Below the pieces are notes generated by a model. The model did no database searches, had not been told where the DNA came from, and was given only the letters and a program-made list of their open reading frames with translations. A program made the position numbers and the translations under genes. A DNA stretch of 64,000 nt, taken from positions 248,001 to 312,000 of the forward strand of contig CAWGIW010000025.1 in the NCBI GenBank assembly GCA_963822825.1, written 5' to 3'. Shown here piece after piece: positions 41,079-49,921 of this stretch; position 1 is the first letter of the stretch, and each line of letters starts with the position of its first letter. The stretch comes from JAWWPY01 sp963822825. GTDB lineage: Bacteria > Actinomycetota > Actinomycetes > Streptosporangiales > Streptosporangiaceae.

Positions 41079-42057
41079 CTACCGGGCGTCGGTAAGCACG
41101 TCCCCGAGGTCGCGCCGGTTCGACCGGGGCGCTTCCCGTCGCGGGTGGCCGATGCGGAACACCGCGACCGGGACCTTCACGTCAGCCAGGGCGGCCACGG
41201 CGGGTGCGGTCTCGGCCGGTCGACCGCGATGGAGATCGGGTGATAGGCGAATCCGGCCGCAGTGATCGTTACCCAGCAGCGCAGCAGCCGCTGCCCGGCG
41301 TCCACCAGCGCGGCGGCGCTCAGGTCGGCCGCGCCGAGGACCGCCACGGCCTGGGCCCGGGCGAGGAGCCGGACGTCACGGCGGGCATAGGCGAGCGCGA
41401 CGGGCGCGGGCAGCCGTCCGGCCCGGATCGCGAGGCGCAGCGCGGCCCATTCGAACCGGGTGAGCGGAAGCCCGGCCGGTGTCATCCCGGCGGGGGCGCA
41501 GGGATCCGCGCTGGTCCACCGGCCCAGGTCGGCGACGAAGCGGGGGTCCTTCCAGGACAGCGTGCTGGCCCGGGCCACGAGCCGCGCGACGGTCCGGGGC
41601 GGCACCAGCACGCAGCCGAGTTCCCGCAGGCAGGCCCGCAGGGGATCCGGCAGAGGGGTCCGGTCGTAGGGGTGGCGGTTGGTGTGACGATGCGCGGCCG
41701 GCAGGCCAGCGGATCGTCTGGCTCACCGGCGCGGTTCTCCCTGAGCCCTATCGACCCGACCAGCAGGTCGCTTCCGCGCCGCTCGAATCGCGGCGTAAAC
41801 GACGCACGCAAGCCATGCCGCACCGCGGCCAGCTCCAAGGTCTCGAGGAACGCGCCGATCGCGAGGTAGGCGTCACGGTCGTCCGGGTCGTAGGGCAGGT
41901 AGTCGAGATGGTTGTAACGCAGTTCGTAGCGGCCTCCCGGCCGCACCGCGAGCCGCCACGGCTGGGCATTATGCGCCGACGGCGCCCGCAGCGCCTCGGT
42001 CAGGACGAGACGATGATCGTTGGGGATAGTAAACGCGAGGCCAGGGGCGGGCATCAT
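41079..42057 (-). pseudogene. nitroreductase-like (Acg-type) protein with two frameshifts
   Basis: From the ATG at 42057, MMPAPGLAFTIPNDHRLVLTEALRAPSAHNAQPWRLAV is the FMN-site start of an Acg/nitroreductase-like protein. A first break occurs at about 41695 after DPLACR. The next frame carries LVPPRTVARLVARASTLSWKDPRF ... AGFAYHPISIAVDRP. A second break at about 41207 leads to VAALADVKVPVAVFRIGHPRR and a stop at 41079. Each break is a single base. The start overlaps the stop of the ligase gene by 4 nt. It is a pseudogene, or two sequencing indels. Confidence 0.78.
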
Positions 42058-43541
42058 CGAACGTACCTCCGCTTGATCTGCCGGGAGCTGGCGATGAACG
42101 GTCCGCTGCCGCGCTCATGCAGCAGGACCTGGATTTCGCCGGCCGATGCGTCTTCGGTGACGGCGGCGCGGAAATCCGCGCTGTTGGCGAGCAGCCTGGT
42201 GCGGACGGTGACCGCGAGCCGCGCCGCCAGCCCGGCATCGTAGGCGGCCGGGTCGCGCCAGGTCTCGACGTGCACCCGGGGCCGCAGCACCCCGGCGTGA
42301 TCCTCGGCCAGGTCCAGCGTGAACCCCGCGACGGCGGCCGCGTCCGGCGACTCGCCCAGGCCCCATTCGACGTCCTCGGGATAGATGTTCGCGCCGTACA
42401 CCGAGAGCGTGGAATCGCTGCGCCCGTGCACGTAGAGCAGCGGCATACGCAGAACCCGGGCCGGCGACCGGGAGCGGCTCCCGGCGATGGGGTCAAGGCC
42501 GAAGCCGTGGCAGATCTCGAGCATCCGGTCGAAGGACAGCGCCCCGCCCGCGTCGTGAACGTTGTAGCGGATGCGCGGCGAGATGGTAGCGGTCCGGCAG
42601 ACAGTGATCACAAGTTCGCCGTTGACCGTTTCCGCGTAGTAGTCGGTGGGGTCGTACTGGAAGATCATTGGCAGTCGGCCGTGGCTGCCGAAGAGGGCAT
42701 CGGCGAGCGCTGGGCAGGCGGCGGCCTGCTGGCGCAGCCACACGGTCAGCGGAAACTCGGCGGCGATGCCGATATCCAGGTCGCTGGCGCCGTAAGCGGA
42801 GTAGACCGCGCGGAAGCTGCGTTCGAGCCTCGTTCGCAGCGTCTCACTCATGCCCTCGCCGCCCACGAAGCCGAACATCCGGTAGTGAGACAGGTCGCCG
42901 GCCTGGTGCAGGAGGGTTTGCAGGAACGGCGGATAGCCCGTGATGAGGTAGGTATAACCGGGGCCGAGCAGGTCAAGGACCGACAGGACCTTGTCCGGCT
43001 CAGGGCCAGCCGATTTGATCAGTCCCAGCCGGCCGAGCGCATGGGACACGTTCGTGCCGGTCGCCCACGCGCCCATCGAGAACCCATTGATGGTGACGAC
43101 CGGGCGTCCGGCGTCCGGTTCGCTCTCGATGAGGTGGCGGACCAGGAGGGCGAGTTTCGTGCGCACCTGCTCGAGCTCGGCCGTGGACCGGACCCAGGTA
43201 TACGGCCGGCCGGACGAGCCCGACGATTCATCCAGTTCGGCGCCGGTCACGGGGAGCGTGCCATGGCGGCAGCGGGCCGCCAGCGGGTACGCGTCGATGT
43301 AGGACTTCTTGTCGGCGACCGGAAGCGCCCGCAGCCACTGCGCCGCCGGGGCGCGGGGCGGGACCTGGCCGACGAAATCGGAGTACGCCGGGACGGTGGC
43401 GAGCGCCCGGCGCGCGGCCGCTTCGGCGGCCTCGGCGGACCGCCGCCCGGCCAGCCGCCCGGCGCGGCCCGAGGCACGGAATGTGGAAAGGCTGCGCGTG
43501 GCCGCCGAACTGGCCAGGCGCATAGCAGCGAGATAGACCAT
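42054..43541 (-). CDS. phenylacetate-CoA ligase-like (PaaK/CapK) adenylating enzyme
   Basis: 495 residues. Adenylation motifs are SSGSSGRPYTW (A3-type P-loop, about 105), YGASDLDIG (aromatic/acidic adenylate site, about 250), HGRSDSTLSVYGANIYPEDVE (A8 hinge, about 380) and a small C-terminal lid. It activates a carboxylic acid as an acyl-AMP and passes it to CoA or another acceptor. Overlap with the nitroreductase-like gene suggests a two-step pathway. Substrate unknown. No carrier-protein gene is adjacent. Confidence 0.88.
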   Translation of the reverse strand: MVYLAAMRLASSAATRSLSTFRASGRAGRLAGRRSAEAAEAAARRALATVPAYSDFVGQVPPRAPAAQWLRALPVADKKSYIDAYPLAARCRHGTLPVTGAELDESSGSSGRPYTWVRSTAELEQVRTKLALLVRHLIESEPDAGRPVVTINGFSMGAWATGTNVSHALGRLGLIKSAGPEPDKVLSVLDLLGPGYTYLITGYPPFLQTLLHQAGDLSHYRMFGFVGGEGMSETLRTRLERSFRAVYSAYGASDLDIGIAAEFPLTVWLRQQAAACPALADALFGSHGRLPMIFQYDPTDYYAETVNGELVITVCRTATISPRIRYNVHDAGGALSFDRMLEICHGFGLDPIAGSRSRSPARVLRMPLLYVHGRSDSTLSVYGANIYPEDVEWGLGESPDAAAVAGFTLDLAEDHAGVLRPRVHVETWRDPAAYDAGLAARLAVTVRTRLLANSADFRAAVTEDASAGEIQVLLHERGSGPFIASSRQIKRRYVR

Positions 43542-43621
43542 GCGGCCATGGTCCGGCGCCTGCCGTCCGCGCCGCGTGAGCCCGGATACTCAACCGCGAT
43601 GCGTCCGTACTCAGAGTGCCG

Positions 43622-43760
43622 GGCACGGCCCGTGCGCAGCGGGATGTCCCGTGCGCAGCGAGATGTCCCATGCTTGACGACCCCACAGTCGGGCCGCCGA
43701 TGCACAACGACACCAATGGCGCACGGCTGCTGTCCCAACGACACCAATGGCGCACCGGTG
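43622..43760. repeat. two short tandem duplications in an intergenic region
   Basis: CCGTGCGCAGCGGGATGTC is followed by a near copy with GAGATGTC (about 43630-43670). CAACGACACCAATGGCGCAC occurs twice (about 43703 and 43736). The 279-bp gap between the ligase gene and the HhH gene holds no gene I can support. Confidence 0.75.
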
Positions 43761-43820
43761 CCGTTGGGGCGCCAGCGGCTCACTTGACCACCGCTCCCAT
43801 CCCATCAACTGCGGGGCGCT

Positions 43821-44018
43821 CTAGCCGAGCGACAGGCCCTGCTCCTCGGGCGCTTCCTGGAGCAGCTTCAACGCCCGCGGTCCCACACCGTGCAGCTTCT
43901 TCAGCCCGGCGGCTGGGACATCCGCGAGCTGCCTGAGTTCGGTGTATCCCGCCGCGATCAGCGCCCGGGTCGCGGGCGCTCCGATGTTCGCCGGAAGGCC
44001 GGTCTCCGGTGACGTCAT
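43821..44018 (-). CDS. small helix-hairpin-helix DNA-binding protein
   Basis: 65 residues: MTSPETGLPANIGAPATRAL then an HhH pair, AAGYTELRQLADVPAAGLKKLHGVGPRALKLLQEA. GIGAPATRAL-type and LHGVGPRALKLL hairpins bind DNA backbone without sequence preference in many repair proteins. TACGAT lies 7 nt before the ATG, so the gene is probably leaderless. Similar stand-alone HhH proteins occur in actinomycetes without known function. Confidence 0.82.
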   Translation of the reverse strand: MTSPETGLPANIGAPATRALIAAGYTELRQLADVPAAGLKKLHGVGPRALKLLQEAPEEQGLSLG

Positions 44019-44129
44019 GCGCTGGATCGTATCGGGCGTCAAGCCCCCCGGGTCGTCCGGTGACCCGGCGCCGGCGCTGGCTGCTGGGGGCAGCGAGCTG
44101 GCCAGCTTGCGGGCAGGGAAGATGGAGCA

Positions 44130-44393
44130 ATGGGACCGAGGCCAGGCCGCTCCGCCGCCGATCGGCCGCGGGAGTGGCTGGCCATGCCGGGCGGCCGGAT
44201 CCGGCCGGTCGTCTCGGTTCCGGGCACCAGCGGCCCGGCCGAGTTGCTGACGCATGCCGCGTGGCTGGCCCGCCTGCTGCCGACCTGCCGGTGCGGTCAG
44301 CCGCGTCTGGGCTCTGGCCGGACCTGTGGCAGCGCCGACTGCGTCGCCCGGTTGCGCGGCCAGGAGGCCGGCCCCACGGCCGCGGACACATGA
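44130..44393 (+). CDS. possible Cys-rich small protein
   Basis: 87 residues. The N-terminal half is Arg/Pro-rich, but the C-terminal half has a plausible zinc-binding arrangement, LLPTCRCGQPRLGSGRTCGSADCVARLRG, with four or five cysteines. No strong ribosome site; the ATG is 30 bp after another in-frame choice. It is convergent with whiB. It could be a real small zinc protein or a chance frame in high-GC DNA. Confidence 0.35.
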   Translation: MGPRPGRSAADRPREWLAMPGGRIRPVVSVPGTSGPAELLTHAAWLARLLPTCRCGQPRLGSGRTCGSADCVARLRGQEAGPTAADT

Positions 44394-44415
44394 GGCCCCC
44401 GGCCGGCTGATTCCC

Positions 44416-44676
44416 TCAGGCGGCCACGTCGGCCTTGCGCGGCCGGCCACGCGGCCGCTTGTCCGCGATGACCACACCGCGCAGCAGCAGTTCACCACCC
44501 CAGACACCGCACGGCTCTCCGCGCTGCAGCGCCCCAGCGAGGCAGGCGGCCCGCACCGGGCAGTAGCGGCACAGTGCCTTCGCCCGCCGCAGGTCCTGTG
44601 GATCCTCAGCGAAGAACAGTTCCGGTTCGCTCTGGCAGGGCAGCGCCGCAGCGACGGTGACGCGCCGGGCGTGCAT
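44416..44676 (-). CDS. WhiB-family iron-sulfur transcription factor
   Basis: 86 residues from the ATG at 44676, preceded by GGGAGG. Four conserved cysteines (C14, C36, C39, C45) in PCQSEPELFF and LCRYCPVRAAC hold a 4Fe-4S cluster. The GVWGG turn (57-61) and the basic tail RPRGRPRK bind sigma factor and DNA. The AT-hook-like tail GRPRK is common in WhiB proteins. WhiB proteins exist only in actinobacteria and their phages. It stands alone between convergent and divergent small genes. Confidence 0.93.
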   Translation of the reverse strand: MHARRVTVAAALPCQSEPELFFAEDPQDLRRAKALCRYCPVRAACLAGALQRGEPCGVWGGELLLRGVVIADKRPRGRPRKADVAA

Positions 44677-44918
44677 AGGTCCTCCCGGGTGGTCCTGGGT
44701 ATTCCTGGGTGCGGGGCCGGCCTCTGCGGCCCTCTGCCGTTGAGGTTCCCCGTAAGGCCGGCCAGCCGGCATCGGGCAGACGCCTTATCTCTGGCGGGAA
44801 TCGGTCTTAGGCCTTCGGGCTCGGGCCGGTCACACACACCGGCGTGGCCAGCGACCACGCTGGGGGCGCACACGGCGTGGCGCTCCCGGTGGCCACGGCC
44901 GGGGCTTAGCCTGACGTC

Positions 44919-45266
44919 GTGGATGAGGAGGCGGGCGGGAAGATCCGGCCAGAAGACCGTTACGACGATCTGGTTGACGAACTGGTCGGCATGGCGGGCG
45001 TCACGCCACCGCGGGGCGGCGGTGGCTTCGGCCGGACGGCCGTGCGCTTCGACAACAAGATCTTTGTGATGCTGGTCCGCGGCCGTCTGGTGCTGAAGCT
45101 TCCCGCCGGACGAGTCGACGCCCTCGTCGCCGCCGGCGATGGCGCACGCTTCGACGCCAACAAAGGCACGCCGATGAAGGAATGGTTCAGCCTCGACCCG
45201 GAGTCCGGCCGATCGTGGCTGCGGCTCGCCCACGAGGCCCTCGAGTTCGCTCGCTCCAGCCGCTGA
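44919..45266 (+). CDS. TfoX N-terminal-like protein
   Basis: 115 residues starting MDEEAGGKIRPEDRYDDLVDELV. The middle, GFGRTAVRFDNKIFVMLVRGRLVLKLPAGRVDALVAAGDG, and FDANKGTPMKEWFSL match the small alpha/beta TfoX_N-like family. In actinomycetes these stand-alone proteins have no known role; the link to competence comes only from enterobacterial TfoX. The GTG start follows TAGCCT by 6 nt, so a leaderless mRNA is likely. Confidence 0.8.
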   Translation: MDEEAGGKIRPEDRYDDLVDELVGMAGVTPPRGGGGFGRTAVRFDNKIFVMLVRGRLVLKLPAGRVDALVAAGDGARFDANKGTPMKEWFSLDPESGRSWLRLAHEALEFARSSR

Positions 45267-45376
45267 CGCGGCACCGTCGAGATCGACGCCTCCGTGATGA
45301 ACGCGTGGACGCCGACGTGGCCACTGCGATCGCCTGCTTTTCGTTGCTGCTGGTCTGGTTTTCCCGCACCCGTTGA

Positions 45377-46246
45377 TCACGCTGCCCGGACGATGGTCCA
45401 GGCGTCTGCGGCCAGGCGAAGCGTCGAGCCGAGGTCCGGATCATCGCCGGCCGGCTGGAGCACCACCGTGGTCGCCCCGGCCGCGGCGAAGGCCCAGACC
45501 GTGCCGGCGACATCGCCGGGAGATCCCGCCGCTACCCGCGCTGGACCGGAACCGCGCGACGGGTCCAGTTCCGCTTCGAGCCGCTGCGGGGCGCCAGGTC
45601 CCGCGCCACAGGGCAGGTACACGACCACTTCCTGGCGCCCGGCCGCCGCTGCGGCCGCCACCGCGGCGCGGACGCCGTCGGGCGACAGGCCGGCGTCCAG
45701 GACCAGGCCATCGGCGATCTGGCCCGCCAGGGCGAGGGTCTTCGGGCCCCGAGCCCCGACCAGCAGAGGAGGTACCGAGGTGGGGGGCCAGTCCAGCGAG
45801 ACCCCATCGAGCCGGACATAAACGCCGTCTACGGTGACGGTTTCCGCGTTGAGCAGCGCACGGGTCGCGCTCACCCATTCGCTCAGCAACGTCATCGGGG
45901 ACGCGGCACCGGCACCGACCTGCCTCATCCATGGCGTCACGCCATGTCCGGCCGCGGGAACAAAGCGGCCCGGGAACAAGCGGGCCAGGGTGGCGATCTC
46001 CATCGCGGCGAGCGCGGCGTTACGGAACGGCACCGGCATCAGACCCAGGCCCACCCGCACCGAGGTAGTCCAGGCCAGAAGGGCCGCAGCGCTGGTCAGC
46101 CCGCCTTCCAGGAAACAGTCTTCCCACAGCCACACGTCGTCGAGCCCGGCGGCCTCGGCCGCCATGACGAACCCGCGGAGCTGCTCGGGCGGAAGCTGTG
46201 GACGGAAGACCACACCAACCCTCGGCACTGCGTTCGTTGCTGGCAT
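45377..46246 (-). CDS. LLM-class F420-dependent oxidoreductase
   Basis: 289 residues from MPATNAVPRVGVVFRPQ; GGAG precedes the ATG. The luciferase-like barrel shows GLDDVWLWEDCFLEGGLTSAAALLAWT, VGLGLMPVPFRNAALAAMEIATLARLFPGRF, GHGVTPWMRQVG and PPLLVGARGPKTLALAGQIADG. It probably binds F420. It is divergent from a TetR-like gene that lacks its HTH. The substrate is unknown. Confidence 0.88.
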   Translation of the reverse strand: MPATNAVPRVGVVFRPQLPPEQLRGFVMAAEAAGLDDVWLWEDCFLEGGLTSAAALLAWTTSVRVGLGLMPVPFRNAALAAMEIATLARLFPGRFVPAAGHGVTPWMRQVGAGAASPMTLLSEWVSATRALLNAETVTVDGVYVRLDGVSLDWPPTSVPPLLVGARGPKTLALAGQIADGLVLDAGLSPDGVRAAVAAAAAAGRQEVVVYLPCGAGPGAPQRLEAELDPSRGSGPARVAAGSPGDVAGTVWAFAAAGATTVVLQPAGDDPDLGSTLRLAADAWTIVRAA

Positions 46247-46430
46247 CGTATCTCCTGATCGTTTCAGCGCAGCAGGTCGGCTACGGCGGCTCGCCGCCCA
46301 CAGTCTCATGCGGAGGTACGGCAACCGGGCGGTGTTCGCGATCGGGGCGGTACGGCCCGGGGCGCCGCTAGCAGACCCGGCGCTGTGAACTACGGTACGA
46401 TTCTCGGCAATTCCGGGGAATCGGAGAGTC

Positions 46431-47048
46431 GTGCATTCAGACGAGCAGCGCCCGCCGGTCGCCTCTCCCGGTGCACGCGCCAGCAACATACGCCGCCAGG
46501 TGGTCGAAGCGGCTGCCGATATGGCGCACGGCGGCGGTACCAGCCCCGGAACCTCCCACGTGGAGCCGACCCGATTTCCCCCGGAGCCAGCCGAGCGGGC
46601 CGCGACAGATCTCTATCTCGCGTTACTTCAGGACCGGCTGCCGGTTTACGTCCGCACACTGGCTGACCTGGTTACCGGTACCGGGCATGGCAGTGTTGAG
46701 GACAACCTGCTCCCGGCGGCCCGCGCCACCATCGACTTCTACTGCGAGATCCTCAGCGCCAAGGTCTCGGTCTTCGCCCGGCCGGCTCAGCTGGTCCGGC
46801 TCCGGGAAGTGATGCGAACGCGCCGGCTCGGCCCGGACGTGGCCGAGGACCGGGTGGCCCGCTACCTGGAAGAGGAACAGGAACTGGGACGGGTAGCGCC
46901 GGACATCGGAGCGCTGGCCGCCGCCCGCTTGCTGCTGGGGGCCTGCGTCAGCTACGCGTTCAGCACGATGCTGATGGGGGAGGACGATATGCCGCCGCGT
47001 GACGAATACGCCGCGGACGTCATACGCGGACTGCGGCTCAGCCTCTGA
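46431..47048 (+). CDS. TetR-like protein lacking most of the HTH
   Basis: 205 residues. It begins like a TetR regulator (ASNIRRQVVEAAADMAHGGG), but the DNA-binding helices that should follow are replaced by a short SPGTSHVEPTRFPPEPAE stretch. The C-terminal domain is normal for TetR: RAATDLYLALLQDRLPVYVRTLADLV, ATIDFYCEILSAKVSVF and RVARYLEEEQELGRVAPDIGALAAARLLLGAC. An in-frame deletion of roughly 30 residues is the simplest explanation. It could still dimerise and act as a dominant-negative or ligand-binding protein. GTG start after GGAGAG. Confidence 0.75.
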   Translation: MHSDEQRPPVASPGARASNIRRQVVEAAADMAHGGGTSPGTSHVEPTRFPPEPAERAATDLYLALLQDRLPVYVRTLADLVTGTGHGSVEDNLLPAARATIDFYCEILSAKVSVFARPAQLVRLREVMRTRRLGPDVAEDRVARYLEEEQELGRVAPDIGALAAARLLLGACVSYAFSTMLMGEDDMPPRDEYAADVIRGLRLSL

Positions 47049-47155
47049 GCATCTGGGCCAGCCCCTGAAGGTCACGTTGTGAAGCCTGCTTTCGTCATCC
47101 TCCGTAGATCATCAGCGGGCGTGGCTTCGGGGTGGACAGTTGCTCGCGACCGGTC

Positions 47156-47722
47156 TCACAGTTGTGGTGGGACCGGCCGGCCGAGAAACGCGGCCAGCCG
47201 ATCGATGGCCGGAGCAGTCTCCTCGACGGGTTGCGGCTCGGCGAATCGTCCCGTTCGGGACTGGGTGGAGAGCTGGACCTGAACGAACGCCAGGGCCTGC
47301 TCGGCAAGGTCTTCGGGCAGCCGGGCCGGGATTCCGGTGGCCTGGGCGAGGTCCCATCCGTGGGCGAGCAGATCGTACAGGCGGATCTGCAAGCGCTCGG
47401 TGCCCGTGGCACTCCCCAAGGGTCCGGGATAGCTCCGCTCGAGTACCCCGGGGCGGGAGAAAGCGGCCTGCAGCGAAGCGCTGGAGGCCCGGTGGGCTCC
47501 GGCCGGGTCGTCACCGAGGCGGTCGGCCCCGCGCTCGGGCATCGGGCCACCCTCGATCAAGGCTGCGAACACCAGGTCCATGCCGACCAGATGATTGACC
47601 ACATCGCGCACGTTCCATTCCGTGCACGGCGTCGGCGCCTTCCACTGCTCGGGGCGGATCGCGTCGATCAGGTCACCGACGGCTTCGCACGCGCGTGCGA
47701 GATCTTCAACAAAAGCGGTCAT
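47156..47722 (-). CDS. TIGR03086-type metal-binding DinB-fold protein
   Basis: 188 residues: MTAFVEDLARACEAVGDLIDA, WKAPTPCTEWNVRDVVNHLVGMDLVFAALI (first His ligand), then DLLAHGWDLAQATG (second His pair) and PAIDRLAAFLGRPVP at the end. This is the TIGR03086/mycothiol-dependent maleylpyruvate isomerase-like group. It probably uses mycothiol or a metal to modify a small toxic molecule. It is a single gene, convergent with the TetR-like gene. Confidence 0.9.
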   Translation of the reverse strand: MTAFVEDLARACEAVGDLIDAIRPEQWKAPTPCTEWNVRDVVNHLVGMDLVFAALIEGGPMPERGADRLGDDPAGAHRASSASLQAAFSRPGVLERSYPGPLGSATGTERLQIRLYDLLAHGWDLAQATGIPARLPEDLAEQALAFVQVQLSTQSRTGRFAEPQPVEETAPAIDRLAAFLGRPVPPQL

Positions 47723-47864
47723 CGGGCAAGACTACGGCGGCACCCGTCGGATAACCCGATGGTTTTCCGGCGGTCCGCAGTAAACGGGGCCGTTCACCGA
47801 GCCCGTATGGGGAGCGAAGACGTCATGCAGCGGCGTTTCGTGTCGCGTTGGGCGATGACTGAGT

Positions 47865-48254
47865 TCAGGCGTCGTCAGGAATGGGCGGCGCCCACCGGGG
47901 GCGCCGTATGAGGCAGAATGGGTGGCCTGCCGGATCGGCATAGACGGCGTCGCCATCGAGCTTTACCGCACCCAGCGCCAGTACTCGCTGGCCCGCGGCC
48001 GCAACGTCCTCGACCATGATGTCGAGGTGAAATTGCTGCGGTACCGCGGGATCGGGCCAGGTGGGCGGCTGGTTACCAGGGGCACGCTGGAATGCCAGGC
48101 CAGAGGACGTATCGCTGGCGGCGACCACCACCCAGTCGTCGTCACGGTATGTCACCGGCAGCCCGAGCAGCGCCGAGTAGAACGTAGCCACGGCAGCGGG
48201 GTCTGGGCAGTCCAGAACCACATGGTGCATCCGCCCGATCATGCTGCCGATCAT
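47865..48254 (-). CDS. VOC-family (glyoxalase-like) protein
   Basis: 129 residues. Two beta-alpha-beta-beta-beta modules: MHHVVLDCPDPAAVATFYSALLGLPVTYRDDDWVVV and QFHLDIMVEDVAAAGQRVLALGAVKL ending YADPAGHPFCLIRRP. Metal ligands of the VOC fold would be H in MHHVVLD, H in FHLDI and the residue near FCLI (Asp/Glu not evident), so the enzyme may be a binding protein. The C-terminal RWAPPIP is typical of the DUF/VOC group in actinomycetes. Confidence 0.87.
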   Translation of the reverse strand: MIGSMIGRMHHVVLDCPDPAAVATFYSALLGLPVTYRDDDWVVVAASDTSSGLAFQRAPGNQPPTWPDPAVPQQFHLDIMVEDVAAAGQRVLALGAVKLDGDAVYADPAGHPFCLIRRPRWAPPIPDDA

Positions 48255-48379
48255 GCCAGATAGAGCCCAGCGGTAAAGTACTTGCCCGGCTGACCTGGGC
48301 CTTTCACCGGAACGATTTCAGCGTCGGCTTCATCGTCACCCCGAGATCATCGAAATGCGGCCCGGTTAGTGGCCCTGCC

Positions 48380-48982
48380 TCAGCCGAAACGGACGTGACG
48401 CAGCTGAACGCCAATGCGGCGGACACGGCGCTTGACCAGACCGTTGACGTCAGGTTCAAGCGTGAGCCCGGCGTGGCAGGCGATGTCGTCGGCCACGGCC
48501 CCGATCGGCATACCGTCGGTGCTCAGGTGCCGGGCGAACTCCGGTGCCTGAAACGCGTCCAGGACACGATCGAGCTGCCGCGCGGCGGAGCCACGCGTTG
48601 TTTCCAGACGCGAGCGTCTGCGGCGCAGCAGCACGTCCCTGGAAGCGAGCAATGTCACGTGATGGACCGCATGGCCGGCGGCACGAAGCGGGCCGATGAT
48701 CTCGGCGAGACCGTCAGGATCGAACACCGTCATGGGAGTGATTACCGCTCCGGCGGTCGCCGGCAGCGCCGCGCCCAGCACGTCGCGGACGCCGTAGCGC
48801 CACAGAGGAACGCCATGGGGGTCCGTACGCAGCTTCATCTCAGGCAGCATCCGGCGCAGCCCGGTCACCAGATGCTCGGGATCGCACACGAAACTGCCTG
48901 GGAGTCTCCGGTGCAGATCGAAGGCCACTTGTGTCTTACCGACCCCGTTGGGTCCGTTGAGCCAGATGAGCACGGTCAGCAC
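48380..48982 (-). CDS. P-loop ATP-binding protein, TmrB-like
   Basis: 200 residues from a GTG start. The P-loop is GPNGVGKT (9-16), followed by FDLHRRLPGSFVCDPEHLVTGLRRML, WRYGVRDVL, ITPMTVFDPDGLAEIIGPLRAAGHAVHHVTLLASRDVLLRRRRSR. This arrangement resembles TmrB (tunicamycin resistance) and small nucleotide or antibiotic kinases. The lid region is RRRRSRLE. A resistance function is possible, but family members are mostly uncharacterised. Confidence 0.82.
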   Translation of the reverse strand: MLTVLIWLNGPNGVGKTQVAFDLHRRLPGSFVCDPEHLVTGLRRMLPEMKLRTDPHGVPLWRYGVRDVLGAALPATAGAVITPMTVFDPDGLAEIIGPLRAAGHAVHHVTLLASRDVLLRRRRSRLETTRGSAARQLDRVLDAFQAPEFARHLSTDGMPIGAVADDIACHAGLTLEPDVNGLVKRRVRRIGVQLRHVRFG

Positions 48983-49185
48983 GCTAACACCGCACGCGGG
49001 GCCGGAATCGCCCTATCGCGGGATGCGTGCGGCTTCAACGGACAGATAGACGAACCACTGGACACCTGGCCGACATGTAAAGCGGTCGGGCTGTAGGGAT
49101 TCAGCCAAGTTGTCGTTCCCGTGCCGCCTTTCCCTCAATTTGAGCGGCATGGCCTCCTTGACAGAGGCTCTCAGGATGCCGGGTC

Positions 49186-49489
49186 GCTGTTCTGACCGAG
49201 GACGTGCTGATGACCATGCCGCCGATACCGCTGGAGTACCTGGGCCGTGAGCTCGTCGCCCAGTTCCTTCGCGGCCATTTTCCAGCCTGGCATTGCCTGC
49301 CGGCCGGTAGCGGCCCGGGCCAACGGTCAGCCCGCGCTTGTCATGTATGTCCCGGACCAGCAGTCCGGCATCGCCCGCGCCAGCGGCGTGGTGGTCTTTA
49401 CCCTCTCCGGCAGCCGCGTCAGCGCGATAACCCGTTTTGATGAGACCGTGCTGCCTCGCTTCGGGGTACCCGCGACCCTGCAGAGCTAG
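49186..49489 (+). pseudogene. remnant of an ECF sigma factor C-terminal SnoaL-like domain
   Basis: One frame reads VLTEDVLMTMPPIPLEYLGRELVAQFL and the next, after a break at about 49266-49272, reads CRPVAARANGQPALVMYV then SGVVVFTLSGSRVSAITRFDETVLPRFGVP. Together they match the NTF2-like C-terminal domain of SigG/SigJ-type ECF sigma factors. The sigma2 and sigma4 DNA-binding regions are absent upstream, so the gene is truncated as well as frameshifted. Confidence 0.75.
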
Positions 49490-49573
49490 CAGCGGCCCGA
49501 TCACTGTCGATTGTCAGCGGTTACGGCGGTGGCTGCGGGGCCAAGCGCTCATGCCACACCCAGCCAGTCACAG

Positions 49574-49595
49574 AAGCCGTCGGTACCGACGGCTT
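49574..49595. other. 22-bp perfect palindrome
   Basis: AAGCCGTCGGT followed exactly by its reverse complement. It lies in a 241-bp gene-free stretch between the sigma remnant and tRNA-Arg. It could form a hairpin with a 4-nt loop, or be a binding site. Confidence 0.6.
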
Positions 49596-49730
49596 GACAG
49601 CAGGCGCCGAGTCGAGCGTCCATGCACGTCCGCAACGACCCTGGCTTGCTGTCGTGGGTACCGCAGCTCGCACTCGCGGCCCGACGTAACCGACCACGAC
49701 CCGGACCAGATTCGTTTCCCATGTTCTAGG

Positions 49731-49802
49731 CGCCCCCGGCAGGATTCGAACCTGCGCTCACGGCTCCGGAGGCCGTTGCTCTCTCCCCTGAGCTACGGGG
49801 GC
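49731..49802 (-). tRNA. tRNA-Arg (anticodon CCG)
   Basis: Minus strand: acceptor GCCCCCG (49802-49796) pairs with CGGGGGC, discriminator G at 49731. Anticodon arm ACGGC-CTCCGGA-GCCGT gives CCG. T arm GCAGG-TTCGAAT-CCTGC. CCA is not encoded. It decodes CGG, a major Arg codon in this GC-rich genome. Confidence 0.95.
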
Positions 49803-49921
49803 TTCAGGACGGAGCAAGGTTACCAGCCACCGGGAGGCCTGCGGGTCTGCGGCTGTGCTGCGGCTGAGAGCTAACTCGATGTTGGCACGAGAAGCCACTC
49901 GGACACGCTAACCTCGCGCCC

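Noticed and set aside
42117..43787. Plus-strand frame of 556 codons over the PaaK-like gene
   Set aside because: Antisense shadow typical of high-GC DNA; the minus strand carries complete adenylation motifs.
43821..45380. A single 519-codon minus-strand gene
   Set aside because: Only the last 65 codons (HhH protein) look real. The upstream part overlaps whiB and the TfoX-like gene in the wrong frame.
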